Source: Aliikangiella sp964411875
Lineage (GTDB): Bacteria; Pseudomonadota; Gammaproteobacteria; Enterobacterales; Kangiellaceae
Reading direction: 5' to 3'
NCBI GenBank assembly: GCA_964411875.1
Contig: CAYPMT010000009.1
Location: forward strand, 1 to 36,214
Length of the DNA stretch: 36,214 nucleotides
Shown: one piece after another, positions 23,654-32,738 of the stretch
Layout of the letters: every line of letters starts with the position of its first letter
Position numbering within the stretch: position 1 is the first letter of the stretch
Position numbers and translations under genes: made by a program
Notes under the pieces: generated by a model
Told to the model about the DNA's origin: nothing
What the model saw: only the letters and a program-made list of their open reading frames with translations
Database searches by the model: none

Positions 23654-26323
23654 ATGTCAACAGAAAACCAAGATATTGATCCGATTGAGACTCAAGAATG
23701 GTTAGAGGCTTTTGATGCCGTACTAGAAGCCGAGGGAAGTAAAAGGGCTCATTATCTTTTAGAGAAGCTTATTGATATGGCGCGTCGCTCAGGAGCCTAT
23801 TTGCCTTATAAAGCAACAACCGCTTATTTGAATACTATTCCAACCTCTAAAGAAGCTTTAATTCCGGGCGACAGAGCTATGGAAAAGCGCTTGAGAGCGA
23901 TTATCCGTTGGAATGCAATAGCAATTGTTTTACTTGCGAGTAAAAAAGATAAAGAGCTAGGAGGGCATCTATCCAGTTTTGCTTCTTCTGCAACTTTGTA
24001 TGACATTGGTTTTAATCATTTTTTTCATGGTGCCAATGAAGAAAGAGAAGCAGATCTTATTTATTATCAAGGGCACTCTGCTCCAGGTATTTATGCACGT
24101 GCTTTTCTTGAAGGGCGGCTAACAGAATCACAGCTTAAAAACTTTCGGCAAGAAGCATTTAATGATGGGCTTTCTTCATACCCCCATCCTTGGCTTATGC
24201 CAGACTTCTGGCAATTCCCGACGGTATCCATGGGGCTTGGTCCGATTCAAGCCATTTATCAGGCACGCTTTCTAAAGTATTTACAAAATAGAGAACTATC
24301 TAATACTGATGGACGTAAAGTTTGGGCCTTTATGGGCGATGGTGAAATGGATGAGCCAGAATCTTTGGGGGCTATCTCATTAGCAGGGAGAGAAAAGCTC
24401 GACAACTTAGTTTTTGTTGTGAATTGTAATTTGCAACGACTCGATGGTCCCGTTCGGGGTAATGGGAAAATTATTCAAGAGTTAGAAGGTAGCTTCCGAG
24501 GCGCTGGTTGGAATGTGATTAAAGTAATTTGGGGTCGTTATTGGGATCCATTAATTGCACGTGATGTTGACGGTAAACTACTCAAAGTGATGGAAGAAAC
24601 CGTTGATGGTGAATACCAAAACTGTAAAGCTAAAGGTGGTGAATACACCCGAGATAATTTCTTTGGTAAAGATCCTGATGTATTAGAAATGGTTGCTAAT
24701 ATGTCAGATTCTGATATTTGGCGTTTGAATCGTGGTGGCCATGATCCAACCAAAGTTTACGCAGCTTATCATGCGGCTGTTCATCATAAAGGTCAGCCGA
24801 CTGTGATTCTTGTAAAAACAGTTAAAGGCTATGGTATGGGTGAAAGTGGTGAAGGTAAAAATATTTCACACCAAGTTAAAAAAATGGATATCGAAGCTTT
24901 AAAACATTTTAGGGATCGATTTAATGTACCGATTAGTGATGAAGATTTAAAATCAACACCACTCTATCATCCTGGTGAAGATAGTCCTGAAATTAAATAC
25001 CTTCATGAAAGAAGAAAAACACTAGGTGGTTACTTACCGGCTAGAAGAACAGAATCAGAATCATTAAAAATACCACCATTGAGTGACTTTAAGCCTGTCA
25101 CTGATGGTTCTAATGGAAGAGAAATATCGACTACTATGGCTTTTGTTCGTCTACTCAATGTTTTGTTAAAAGATAACAATTTAAAACAGCGAATTGTTCC
25201 AATTATTCCTGATGAAGCACGTACTTTTGGTATGGAAGGTTTATTCCGTCAAATTGGTATTTACTCTTCTGTGGGACAATTATATGAGCCTGTCGATTCA
25301 GATCAATTAATGTATTATCGGGAAGATAAAAAAGGTCAAATTCTTGAAGAAGGTATTAATGAAGCTGGTGCAATTTCTTCTTGGATAGCTGCTGCAACGA
25401 GTTACTCCAGTAATAATTTACCGATGATTCCTTTTTATATTTTTTATTCCATGTTTGGTTTTCAACGTATTGGTGATTTGGCTTGGGCCGCAGGCGATAT
25501 GCAAGCAAGAGGCTTTTTACTAGGCGCAACTTTTGGTCGTACGACATTGAATGGTGAAGGGCTACAACATCAAGATGGGCATAGTCATTTGTTAGCATCA
25601 ACTATTCCTAACTGTATTAGCTATGACCCTGCATATGGTTATGAATTAGCGTTGATTATGCATGATGGTCTAAAACGTATGTATGAAAAGCAAGAAAACG
25701 TTTTTTATTATATTTCGACACTAAACGAAAATTATATCCACCCTGAAATGCCAAAAGGTTGTGAAGAAGGTATTCTTAAGGGGATGTATTTACTCAAAGA
25801 AGCTAAAAAATCTAAAGCCAAGTCGACTAAAGTTCAATTATTAGGTAGTGGTGCAATTTTAAATGAAGTGATTGAGGCTGCTGAATTACTTGAAAAAGAT
25901 TTTAAAGTTAGTTCGGATATTTGGAGTGTTACCAGCTTTAATGAATTAACTCGAGATGGTCATGAAGTGACTCGGCAAAATCGTTTTAACCCAGAAGCTA
26001 AAAATAAACAAGTGAGCTTTGTTGAGCAGTGTCTAGCTAAACGCCAAGGTCCTGTTATTGCTGCAACGGATTCCATGAAAGTTTATGCGGATCAAATTCG
26101 TGCTTATGTGCCTGCAAATTATCATGTGTTAGGTACGGATGGTTTTGGTCGAAGCGATAGCCGGGAAAATTTGCGCGAGTTTTTTGAAGTTGATCGTCAT
26201 TATATTGTACTTGCAACTTTGAGTGCTCTAGCTGAAGAAGGTGAAGTGACGAGTAAGGCTGTCAGTAAAGCCATTAAGCTTTACAACATTGACATAAATA
26301 AAGTTAACCCACTATTGTGCTAA
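23654..26323 (+). CDS. aceE: Pyruvate dehydrogenase E1 component (homodimeric type)
   Basis: At 889 residues from ATG 23654 this is close to the 887 of E. coli AceE, the thiamine diphosphate enzyme that decarboxylates pyruvate and acetylates the lipoyl group of AceF. I chose ATG 23654 because AGAGGA (23644-23649) is directly upstream and the protein then begins MSTENQDIDPIETQEWLEA, the usual start. The ThDP-binding motif is GDGEMDEPESLGAISLAGRE with N-C-N-L-Q-R-L-D-G-P downstream; other marks are YYQGHSAPGIYARAFLEGRL, SYPHPWLMP and, in the C-terminal half, the QDGHSHLLASTIPN block. It heads the operon aceE-aceF-lpdA; a PdhR-type GntR regulator, which precedes it in E. coli, is absent here. 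Confidence 0.98.
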   Translation: MSTENQDIDPIETQEWLEAFDAVLEAEGSKRAHYLLEKLIDMARRSGAYLPYKATTAYLNTIPTSKEALIPGDRAMEKRLRAIIRWNAIAIVLLASKKDKELGGHLSSFASSATLYDIGFNHFFHGANEEREADLIYYQGHSAPGIYARAFLEGRLTESQLKNFRQEAFNDGLSSYPHPWLMPDFWQFPTVSMGLGPIQAIYQARFLKYLQNRELSNTDGRKVWAFMGDGEMDEPESLGAISLAGREKLDNLVFVVNCNLQRLDGPVRGNGKIIQELEGSFRGAGWNVIKVIWGRYWDPLIARDVDGKLLKVMEETVDGEYQNCKAKGGEYTRDNFFGKDPDVLEMVANMSDSDIWRLNRGGHDPTKVYAAYHAAVHHKGQPTVILVKTVKGYGMGESGEGKNISHQVKKMDIEALKHFRDRFNVPISDEDLKSTPLYHPGEDSPEIKYLHERRKTLGGYLPARRTESESLKIPPLSDFKPVTDGSNGREISTTMAFVRLLNVLLKDNNLKQRIVPIIPDEARTFGMEGLFRQIGIYSSVGQLYEPVDSDQLMYYREDKKGQILEEGINEAGAISSWIAAATSYSSNNLPMIPFYIFYSMFGFQRIGDLAWAAGDMQARGFLLGATFGRTTLNGEGLQHQDGHSHLLASTIPNCISYDPAYGYELALIMHDGLKRMYEKQENVFYYISTLNENYIHPEMPKGCEEGILKGMYLLKEAKKSKAKSTKVQLLGSGAILNEVIEAAELLEKDFKVSSDIWSVTSFNELTRDGHEVTRQNRFNPEAKNKQVSFVEQCLAKRQGPVIAATDSMKVYADQIRAYVPANYHVLGTDGFGRSDSRENLREFFEVDRHYIVLATLSALAEEGEVTSKAVSKAIKLYNIDINKVNPLLC

Positions 26324-26336
26324 GGGAGAATTGAAA

Positions 26337-27980
26337 ATGAGCGACTTGGTTTCAGTTAACGTCCCCGATATTGGTGATGCACAAGGCGTAGATATTATTG
26401 AGTTGTTAGTATCGGTTGGTGATTCAATTAATAAGGAAGATCCATTAATTACTTTAGAAACAGATAAGGCGACTATGGAAGTACCATCAAATGAATCAGG
26501 GGTGATAAAGAAAATTCATGTCGTTGTCGGTGATAAGGTATCACAAGGTGATCTGATCTTAGAAGTTGCACCGGCATCAGTTGAAACGGCTGTTGAAAAA
26601 ATTCAGAAAGAAACACCAGACAACACATCAAAGTCTCAGTCTCAAGTGGTTAGTTCAAGTGAAGCAAATACTGATGAAGAAGTTATTGAAAAAGATTTAG
26701 TTGTTCCAGATATTGGTGACGCAGCGGATGTTGATGTCATAGAAGTGTTAGTTGCCGTGGGTGACTCAATTGAAAAAGATCAAGGCTTAATTGTATTAGA
26801 AACGGATAAAGCAACCATGGAAGTGCCTGCTTCGGATGCTGGCAAATTGTTAAGTCTTAATGTTAAGGTTGGTGATAAAGTTTCACTAGGTGATCAATTA
26901 GCACGTATTCAGTTAGTCGCTTCTCAGAAATCATCGCCAGCAGAAGTTGAATCTAAACCAGCAGAGCCTGCACCTAAACTGACTAAAGCAAGCGAACCTT
27001 CGATGTCTTCTAATGGTGATGTAAAAAGCGCGCCTGTGCCAGAACATCCGCAAATGAAAAAACGTTCGTCCAATAAAATTATTCATGCTAGTCCGGCTGT
27101 TAGACGTTTTGCTCGAGAACTAGGTGCAGACTTAGCACAAGTTAAAGGTACGGGTAATAAAGGACGTATACAAAAAGAAGATTTACAAAATTATATTAAA
27201 CAAGAGTTATCAGTACCTAAATCAAGCGGTGTTTCGGGTGGACTTAATTTGTCAATGCCTGAAATTGATCATAGCAAGTGGGGTAGTGTTGATACTCAAG
27301 CTTTATCACGGATTCAAAAAATTAGTAGTACAAACTTGCACCGTAACTGGGTTTCAATTCCTCATGTTACTCAACATGAAGATGCGGATATTACTGAGTT
27401 GGATGCCTTTAGAAAATCATTAAAAGAAGAAGCTATTAAAGATGGTGTTCGTTTAACACCGCTTGCTTTTATTATGAAAGGGTTGGTACATACATTAAAA
27501 GCTTTTCCTAAATTTAATGCCTCGTTAGCAAGTGACGGTGAAAACTTAGTGTTAAAAAACTACTATCATATTGGTGTCGCGGTAGAAACACCTGATGGGC
27601 TAACAGTCCCAGTCATTCGTAACGTTGATCAAAAAGGTATTTATCAGTTAGCCACTGAACTAGGTGAAATTAGTGGTAAAGCGAGAGAGAAAAAATTATC
27701 GGCTGATGATATGCAAGGAAGTAGTTTTACCATTTCGTCTTTAGGTGGAATTGGTGGCACTGCATTTTCACCAATAGTAAAGTGGCCAGATGTTGCTATT
27801 CTTGGGCTATCGAGAAATAAAATGCAGCCAGTTTGGAATGGTAGTGAGTTTGCTCCTCGGTTGATGTTGCCTATGTCATTATCTTATGACCATCGAGTGA
27901 TTGATGGTGCTGATGCGGCTCGTTTTGTTGTTCATTTAGCACAAACGTTAAAAGATATTAGACGGGTTTTATTAAAATAG
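26337..27980 (+). CDS. aceF: Dihydrolipoamide acetyltransferase (E2) of pyruvate dehydrogenase
   Basis: The 547-residue E2 core has two lipoyl domains (1-80 and about 119-195) with lipoylation lysines Lys44 and Lys158, both in ETDKATMEVP, joined by Ser/Thr/Glu-rich linkers. A peripheral subunit-binding domain (about 252-290, ASPAVRRFARELGADLAQVK and G-N-K-G-R-I) and the acetyltransferase domain follow. The catalytic histidine is near residue 519 in SLSYDHRVIDGADAARF. E. coli AceF has three lipoyl domains; two is common in Pseudomonas-like and other Gammaproteobacteria. ATG 26337 is chosen because GGGAG (26324-26328) is 8 bases before it; TTG 26331 would be too close. It begins 13 bases after aceE ends. 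Confidence 0.98.
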   Translation: MSDLVSVNVPDIGDAQGVDIIELLVSVGDSINKEDPLITLETDKATMEVPSNESGVIKKIHVVVGDKVSQGDLILEVAPASVETAVEKIQKETPDNTSKSQSQVVSSSEANTDEEVIEKDLVVPDIGDAADVDVIEVLVAVGDSIEKDQGLIVLETDKATMEVPASDAGKLLSLNVKVGDKVSLGDQLARIQLVASQKSSPAEVESKPAEPAPKLTKASEPSMSSNGDVKSAPVPEHPQMKKRSSNKIIHASPAVRRFARELGADLAQVKGTGNKGRIQKEDLQNYIKQELSVPKSSGVSGGLNLSMPEIDHSKWGSVDTQALSRIQKISSTNLHRNWVSIPHVTQHEDADITELDAFRKSLKEEAIKDGVRLTPLAFIMKGLVHTLKAFPKFNASLASDGENLVLKNYYHIGVAVETPDGLTVPVIRNVDQKGIYQLATELGEISGKAREKKLSADDMQGSSFTISSLGGIGGTAFSPIVKWPDVAILGLSRNKMQPVWNGSEFAPRLMLPMSLSYDHRVIDGADAARFVVHLAQTLKDIRRVLLK

Positions 27981-28125
27981 TGGCAGACTGGATGAAGTTA
28001 ACATTTGATGCTTTAAGCTTTGATTTTGCTCAAGATATTTTAAGCTGAGAGTATTTAAATGAAGCAAGTTATCAAATTAAGTTCTATTATATTAAAAAGG
28101 GTTTGTAATTTTAAAGGTAAATATT

Positions 28126-29547
28126 ATGAGTGATACAATTCAGGCACAAGTCGTAGTGGTTGGTGCGGGACCTGGTGGTTATACTGCCGCTTTTAGAGCT
28201 GCTGATTTAGGGCTAGATGTGGTTTTAGTTGAAAAATATTCGACTCTAGGTGGTGTTTGTTTGAATGTGGGTTGTATTCCATCAAAAGCGCTTTTGCATT
28301 CGGCAAAAGTGATTGATGAAGCGGCTAGCATGTCCAGTCATGGCGTTGCTTTTGGTAAACCTAAAATTGATATTGATAAGATAAGAGGTTACAAAGAAGG
28401 TGTCGTTGGTCAGTTAACCAAAGGTTTAGCTGGTATGGCGAAAATGCGTAAGGTTAACGTAGTACAAGGTGTTGCTAAATTTACGTCATCAAATAGTCTA
28501 GCCATTGAAGGCAATGATAAAGTTAAAACGATTAATTTTGAAAATTGTATTATCGCTGCAGGTTCACGCGTTGTTCAACTACCTTTTTTACCAGATGATA
28601 AGCGTATTATTGATTCGACTGGAGCACTAGAACTGGAAAATATTCCTAAAAGTATTTTGGTCATTGGTGGTGGAATTATTGGCCTTGAAATGGCAACAGT
28701 TTATCGTGCTTTAGGTTCTAAAATTTCTATTGTTGAAATGTTTGAACAGCTTATTCCGGCAGCAGATAAAGATGTTGCTAAAGTTTTACATCGTTATGTC
28801 ACCAAGCAATATGAATCGATTATGCTAGAAACAAGCGTTACAAAAGTTGAAGCTAAAAAAGATGGTTTGTGGGTGACTTTTGAAGGTAAGAATGCCCCTA
28901 AAGAACCTCAACGCTATGATAAAATTTTATCAGCAGTTGGACGTCGACCCAATGGTGATCTGCTGGATGCTGGCAAAGCTGGTGTTAATGTTGATGAGCG
29001 GGGTTTTATTGCCGTTGACAATCAACTTCGTACTAACATACCGAATATTTATGCGATTGGTGATATTGTTGGTCAGCCGATGTTGGCGCATAAGGCGACT
29101 CATGAAGCTCATGTGGCTGCAGAAGTCATTGCTGGCAAGAAACATGTGTTTGAGCCACAGTGTATCCCAAGTGTTGCTTATACCGACCCGGAACTTGCTT
29201 GGGTTGGTTTAACTGAAAAAGAAGCCAAAGAAAAAGGCATTGACTATGCTGTTGGTAATTTCCCATGGGCGGCAAGTGGTCGAGCGATTGGTGCTGGTCG
29301 TACAGAAGGTTTTGCTAAAACCATTTATGATAAGTCAAATAACCGTATTATTGGCGCCGCTGTTGCAGGAGTTAATGCTGGTGAAATTATTGGTGAAGCT
29401 TGCTTAGCGATTGAAATGGGCTGTGAAGCAGAAGATATTGCGTTAACGGTTCATGCTCACCCGACGCTTTCTGAATCATTAGCATTTTCGGCTGAAGCTT
29501 TTGAAGGTACCTGTACTGACTTGCCTCCAGCCCGTAAGAAAAAGTAG
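28126..29547 (+). CDS. lpdA: Dihydrolipoamide dehydrogenase (E3)
   Basis: A 473-residue FAD flavoprotein that reoxidises dihydrolipoyl groups with NAD+ for pyruvate (and usually 2-oxoglutarate) dehydrogenase. FAD-binding VVGAGPGGYTAA (11-22), the redox pair Cys45 and Cys50 in GGVCLNVGCIPSKALL, NAD-binding VIGGGIIGLEMATVY (about 184-198), the second FAD motif NIYAIGDIVGQPMLAHKA and the C-terminal catalytic HAHPTLSES are all present. Length equals E. coli Lpd (474). It lies 145 bases after aceF on the same strand and is followed by a strong hairpin, so it closes the operon. Confidence 0.98.
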   Translation: MSDTIQAQVVVVGAGPGGYTAAFRAADLGLDVVLVEKYSTLGGVCLNVGCIPSKALLHSAKVIDEAASMSSHGVAFGKPKIDIDKIRGYKEGVVGQLTKGLAGMAKMRKVNVVQGVAKFTSSNSLAIEGNDKVKTINFENCIIAAGSRVVQLPFLPDDKRIIDSTGALELENIPKSILVIGGGIIGLEMATVYRALGSKISIVEMFEQLIPAADKDVAKVLHRYVTKQYESIMLETSVTKVEAKKDGLWVTFEGKNAPKEPQRYDKILSAVGRRPNGDLLDAGKAGVNVDERGFIAVDNQLRTNIPNIYAIGDIVGQPMLAHKATHEAHVAAEVIAGKKHVFEPQCIPSVAYTDPELAWVGLTEKEAKEKGIDYAVGNFPWAASGRAIGAGRTEGFAKTIYDKSNNRIIGAAVAGVNAGEIIGEACLAIEMGCEAEDIALTVHAHPTLSESLAFSAEAFEGTCTDLPPARKKK

Positions 29548-29569
29548 TCGTTTTATCTACTCATCTCAA

Positions 29570-29596
29570 AATTGAGGAGCTATCAGCTCCTCAATT
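29570..29596 (+). terminator. Terminator hairpin after lpdA
   Basis: A perfect 12-base inverted repeat (29570-29581 with 29585-29596) around a 3-base loop begins 22 bases after the lpdA stop. The stem contains GAGGAGCT. No long T-run follows. Confidence 0.65.
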
Positions 29597-29670
29597 ACTT
29601 CAAGCATTTAAAATTAAAGTTAATTTGTGCTATGCTTCGGCCAAATTCATCCTTATAAATATAAAAAATC

Positions 29671-30084
29671 ATGGCTAATAATTTTTCATTTCAAGGGCTG
29701 TTCTTACGTATTGGTTTTGCATTAGTGTTGGTATTTGCAACCTTTAACCCCTCGGGGTATTCCTATTATCATTGGGCAACTAACCTTGGTGAAGGTAGCT
29801 TGCCATTATTAATTTTAGCTGGCGTTGTTTTACTTATTGGGTGGGTTATATTTTTGAGAGCAACACTCCGTTCGCTTGGTCCTATAGGCATTATTTTAAC
29901 GGTAGCTCTTTTTGGTTGTTTAGTTTGGCTCGCAGTTGATCTCAATTGGCTTAATATGCAAAGCCAGCCTTTCATTTATATTGTATTAGTTGTTTGCGCA
30001 ATTATTTTAGGTATTGGTATGTCTTGGTCTCATATCCGTCGTCGTTTTTCTGGACAAGCGGATATGGATGATGTGGATGGTTAA
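29671..30084 (+). CDS. DUF6524 family membrane protein
   Basis: A 137-residue inner-membrane protein with four predicted helices (about 10-25, 45-62, 71-88, 100-118) and a basic loop S-H-I-R-R-R-F before an acidic tail. The N-terminal FSFQGLFLRIGFALVLVFAT followed by F-N-P-S-G-Y-S-Y-Y-H-W matches DUF6524 as I remember it. The family has no known function. It stands alone after the pyruvate dehydrogenase terminator. The ATG lacks a clear ribosome site. Confidence 0.75.
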   Translation: MANNFSFQGLFLRIGFALVLVFATFNPSGYSYYHWATNLGEGSLPLLILAGVVLLIGWVIFLRATLRSLGPIGIILTVALFGCLVWLAVDLNWLNMQSQPFIYIVLVVCAIILGIGMSWSHIRRRFSGQADMDDVDG

Positions 30085-30100
30085 AAATTTACAAGCTAAA

Positions 30101-30127
30101 AAAGTGGGCACATATTTTGACCACTTT
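30101..30127 (+). terminator. Weak hairpin after the DUF6524 gene
   Basis: AAAGTGG (30101-30107) pairs with CCACTTT (30121-30127) across a 13-base loop, 16 bases after the stop; no proper T-run follows. Confidence 0.35.
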
Positions 30128-30283
30128 AATTTAAGACAGAATTATGAGGCTTATTTTTATTGATTAAGTAGCTTCTTTAAAGCTAGGTTAGTGAGTACTT
30201 GAAGTTATATTAGACTTAATAGATATTAGATTTTTATAAAGTTTTAATTACAAAAAACTAAATTTATATAACAAGGAGGAAAT

Positions 30284-31405
30284 ATGAATATCAATGCTAT
30301 TGATCTTGTTAGCCAAGAAACTGAACAGCATGAATTATCAGCTATGGTTAATGGTGAAAGAATTTTTTATAGGTGTTATGCAGACCTGCCCGTTAGAAAA
30401 ACCTATGACCCTTTTTTATTAGCAGCCGCTGTTCCCTCTATGGAGTTAACGGGGGATTTATCTATTGAAGATGAACAACCTGTTTCGAAAAAGTTAGTTG
30501 AGGGATTAAATCAAGTATCACAAATTTATTCTGGTTGGAAAAAAGGGTTAAAGCCATTAAACATTAATGTAAATAATGAATGTGTTCAGGCTACAGACAA
30601 TCAACTCGTAGGTTGTTTTTTTAGTGGCGGTATCGATAGTCTTTATAGTTATATTTTACATAAAGAAAAAATTACTCATTTGGTTATTTGTCGAGGTCTG
30701 GATATTCCGCTTGAAAGAGAGGAGCCGCGATGGCAAAGAACTAAACAAGTCATTGAAGATTTTGCTAAGTCTGAGGGTAAAGAAGTTGTTATTATTGAAA
30801 CAAACGTTAAAGAAAAACTACTTTTACCCTATATGAAGTCTGAGTGCTGGGGACTTAATCTTATTAGTACTGCTTTGTGGCTTGGCTTTTCAAAACTGAT
30901 AGTACCCTCGAGCACAAGTTTTGATGACTTACGTTTAGATGGTAGTCATATTTTAGTTGATCCTTTAGCCTCGACTGAATATACCCAAGTGATTCATGAT
31001 GATCTTGAAAGACGAACCCTCAAGACTAAAAAAATTATTGATACTGGTATTGGTTTGGATATTATAAGAGTTTGTAATGTTTTTTCTGAATACAACTGTG
31101 GCATTTGTGAAAAATGTTTAAGAACTAGAACGGCGCTTTGTTTATATGGTGCAACAACAAAAGCTTTAGAACCGTTAGTTCCATCAAAACATTCTAAGCT
31201 ACTAATGTCTATGTATATGAAGAATGATTTGATCTATCCGATTTGGGTAGAGCTTTATGAGTTAGCTTTAGAACAAAATCATATTGAACTATCAAAACTT
31301 TTATCAAAAGTGCTAAAAAAGTATCGAATTAAAAAACTGTTTAAGCAATTTGACCAAGATGTTTTAGGTGGCATTATTGCAAAAACAAAATCACTAGTTT
31401 GGTAG
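30284..31405 (+). CDS. PP-loop (QueC-like) ATP pyrophosphatase family protein
   Basis: A 373-residue soluble protein. Residues about 15-100 form an N-terminal domain (YDPFLLAAAVPSME, then EDEQPVSKKLVEGL and QIYSGWKKGL) seen in a widespread uncharacterised family. The PP-loop is CFFSGGIDSLYSY with SGGIDS at 114-119, the ATP-pyrophosphate site. VICRGLDIPL (135-143), VPSSTSFDDLRLDGSHILVD (208-226) and the cysteine cluster NCGICEKCLRT (Cys272, 275, 278) follow, the last resembling the metal-binding end of QueC. Such enzymes activate a carboxylate or base with ATP to make an amide, nitrile or thio bond; the substrate here is unknown. An excellent AAGGAGG (30273-30279) precedes the ATG. No queuosine or defence partner gene is adjacent. 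Confidence is high for fold, low for role. Confidence 0.85.
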   Translation: MNINAIDLVSQETEQHELSAMVNGERIFYRCYADLPVRKTYDPFLLAAAVPSMELTGDLSIEDEQPVSKKLVEGLNQVSQIYSGWKKGLKPLNINVNNECVQATDNQLVGCFFSGGIDSLYSYILHKEKITHLVICRGLDIPLEREEPRWQRTKQVIEDFAKSEGKEVVIIETNVKEKLLLPYMKSECWGLNLISTALWLGFSKLIVPSSTSFDDLRLDGSHILVDPLASTEYTQVIHDDLERRTLKTKKIIDTGIGLDIIRVCNVFSEYNCGICEKCLRTRTALCLYGATTKALEPLVPSKHSKLLMSMYMKNDLIYPIWVELYELALEQNHIELSKLLSKVLKKYRIKKLFKQFDQDVLGGIIAKTKSLVW

Positions 31406-31416
31406 TTTTTGTAGAG

Positions 31417-31872
31417 TTAATGTTGAACTTCTGACTCGTCATAATCGGCCAAGTCATTGCGTTTGAAAATTGTTTTAACTAATGGGCTCGTAGTAATATC
31501 AATTTCAATGCTATGAAATTCCATCGGTGTTTCATCCATAAGTGACTTCATACGGCTTGATTTAAATAAAGATAATAAAACAAAACCGGTGATATTTTTA
31601 TTACCGGCTTGTTGTAATAGTTGTTTTTCTTGTTCGCTAGAGGTTAAATGAGTTTGTGTGAAGCAGGGTGTGATTATTGAAACCAGTCCAATGGCAATTT
31701 CTAAGCGCTGCATCACAAATCCAGCTTCCTTAAATAGTTCATCAGCGCCATTTAGTTCAGCGATAATAGCTTTAATTTTTTCAGTATCTAACGTTTGACT
31801 AGCTGTTTCTGGTTGCGGCGTGGTAGAAGGTTGGTTATTGTCACCACTTCGTTTAAAAATTTTTTTAAACAT
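31417..31872 (-). CDS. Hypothetical cytoplasmic protein
   Basis: I do not recognise this 151-residue protein. It begins with a basic MFKKIFKRSG that could be an amphipathic membrane-touching helix, then a Gln/Thr/Pro linker (residues 11-28), then a helical part (KIKAIIAELNGADELFKEAG, VMQRLEIAIGLVSIITPCF) and a beta-like end with PMEFHSIEIDITTSPLV and an acidic tail. It stops 11 bases from the end of the convergent PP-loop gene and lies 71 bases downstream of the MaoC-type gene on the same strand, so those two may be cotranscribed. Confidence 0.65.
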   Translation of the reverse strand: MFKKIFKRSGDNNQPSTTPQPETASQTLDTEKIKAIIAELNGADELFKEAGFVMQRLEIAIGLVSIITPCFTQTHLTSSEQEKQLLQQAGNKNITGFVLLSLFKSSRMKSLMDETPMEFHSIEIDITTSPLVKTIFKRNDLADYDESEVQH

Positions 31873-31943
31873 ATTAGCTAGATCCTTAAATGTGATAGTT
31901 TTTATATCTGTAATAAATAGAATAGTCTATTGAGACTAACAGT

Positions 31944-32612
31944 TTAAAAATAAAGCCTAAGTACAGTTTCTGCTACGCAAGCGAGGCGCTTACTATTTTC
32001 TACTTCAATGCTCACTTCATTAACTAGCTCGATACTTTTTCTCATAGGAACTAGATCGATAAGTTTTATTCTTGCTCTGACCCTTGAGTTGGCTTTTACT
32101 GGAAAAGGAAAGCGTACTTGGTTAAGACCATAGTTAACAATCATTTTTGCTTCGGGGTAAGGATTGTTACTGCCATCTTTTGATTCCGTTAATTTGGGCA
32201 CTAAAGCTAATGTTAAAAAACCATGAGCTATAGTGGTTTTAAAGGGTGACTCTTTCGCGGCTCTTTCAGGATCGGTATGGATCCACTGGTTATCACCGGT
32301 TACTGTAGCAAATTGATTAATGCAGTTTTGGTCAACGCTAAACCATTCACCAACAAAAGTTTCTTGGCCAATCTGTTGCTGTAGTTTCTGATACATTTCT
32401 GCTGCTTCAGGAATTAAAATAGCAGGTTTATCAACATCATCATCGTCAAAAGGATTAAATTTTGAGATCCATGGATTATTGAGCGTGTTAGTAATGGTCT
32501 TACTGAGTAAATCGGAAAGATTTTTAAACTGAGGCTCAATGCGGGCGATAAACTCGGCATTATTGCGTTGGAGCTTAGCTTTTTTTTGTTTAATGAATTC
32601 AACTACGTTCAT
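31944..32612 (-). CDS. MaoC-type (R)-enoyl-CoA hydratase
   Basis: A 222-residue protein whose residues about 85-222 form a MaoC hotdog domain. The hydratase motif reads FATVTGDNQWIHTDPERA with Asp107 and His112 as the catalytic pair, followed by SPFKTTIAHGFLTLALVPKL. Members hydrate trans-2-enoyl-CoA (or -ACP) to the (R)-3-hydroxy form, linking beta-oxidation to polyhydroxyalkanoate or other lipids. Residues 1 to about 80 are a helical extension rich in Lys/Asn/Asp that simple MaoC enzymes lack; it resembles phasin-like or docking helices but I cannot assign it. No PHA synthase is adjacent. Confidence 0.88.
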   Translation of the reverse strand: MNVVEFIKQKKAKLQRNNAEFIARIEPQFKNLSDLLSKTITNTLNNPWISKFNPFDDDDVDKPAILIPEAAEMYQKLQQQIGQETFVGEWFSVDQNCINQFATVTGDNQWIHTDPERAAKESPFKTTIAHGFLTLALVPKLTESKDGSNNPYPEAKMIVNYGLNQVRFPFPVKANSRVRARIKLIDLVPMRKSIELVNEVSIEVENSKRLACVAETVLRLYF

Positions 32613-32738
32613 AGTTAGCGTTAGTTGCCATTCTGGCTTACTGAGTCCTTAGATGTTAAATTCCCATTATACAGGCGTCTGTTTTTCAAACAAGTGATTA
32701 ATTTGTATGGCTAAACTTTTGTTATTATTGGTTTTTTA

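Noticed and set aside
30284..31405. Calling the PP-loop protein QatC or CBASS Cap9
   Set aside because: No QatA/B/D or CD-NTase genes are adjacent, and the N-terminal domain differs.
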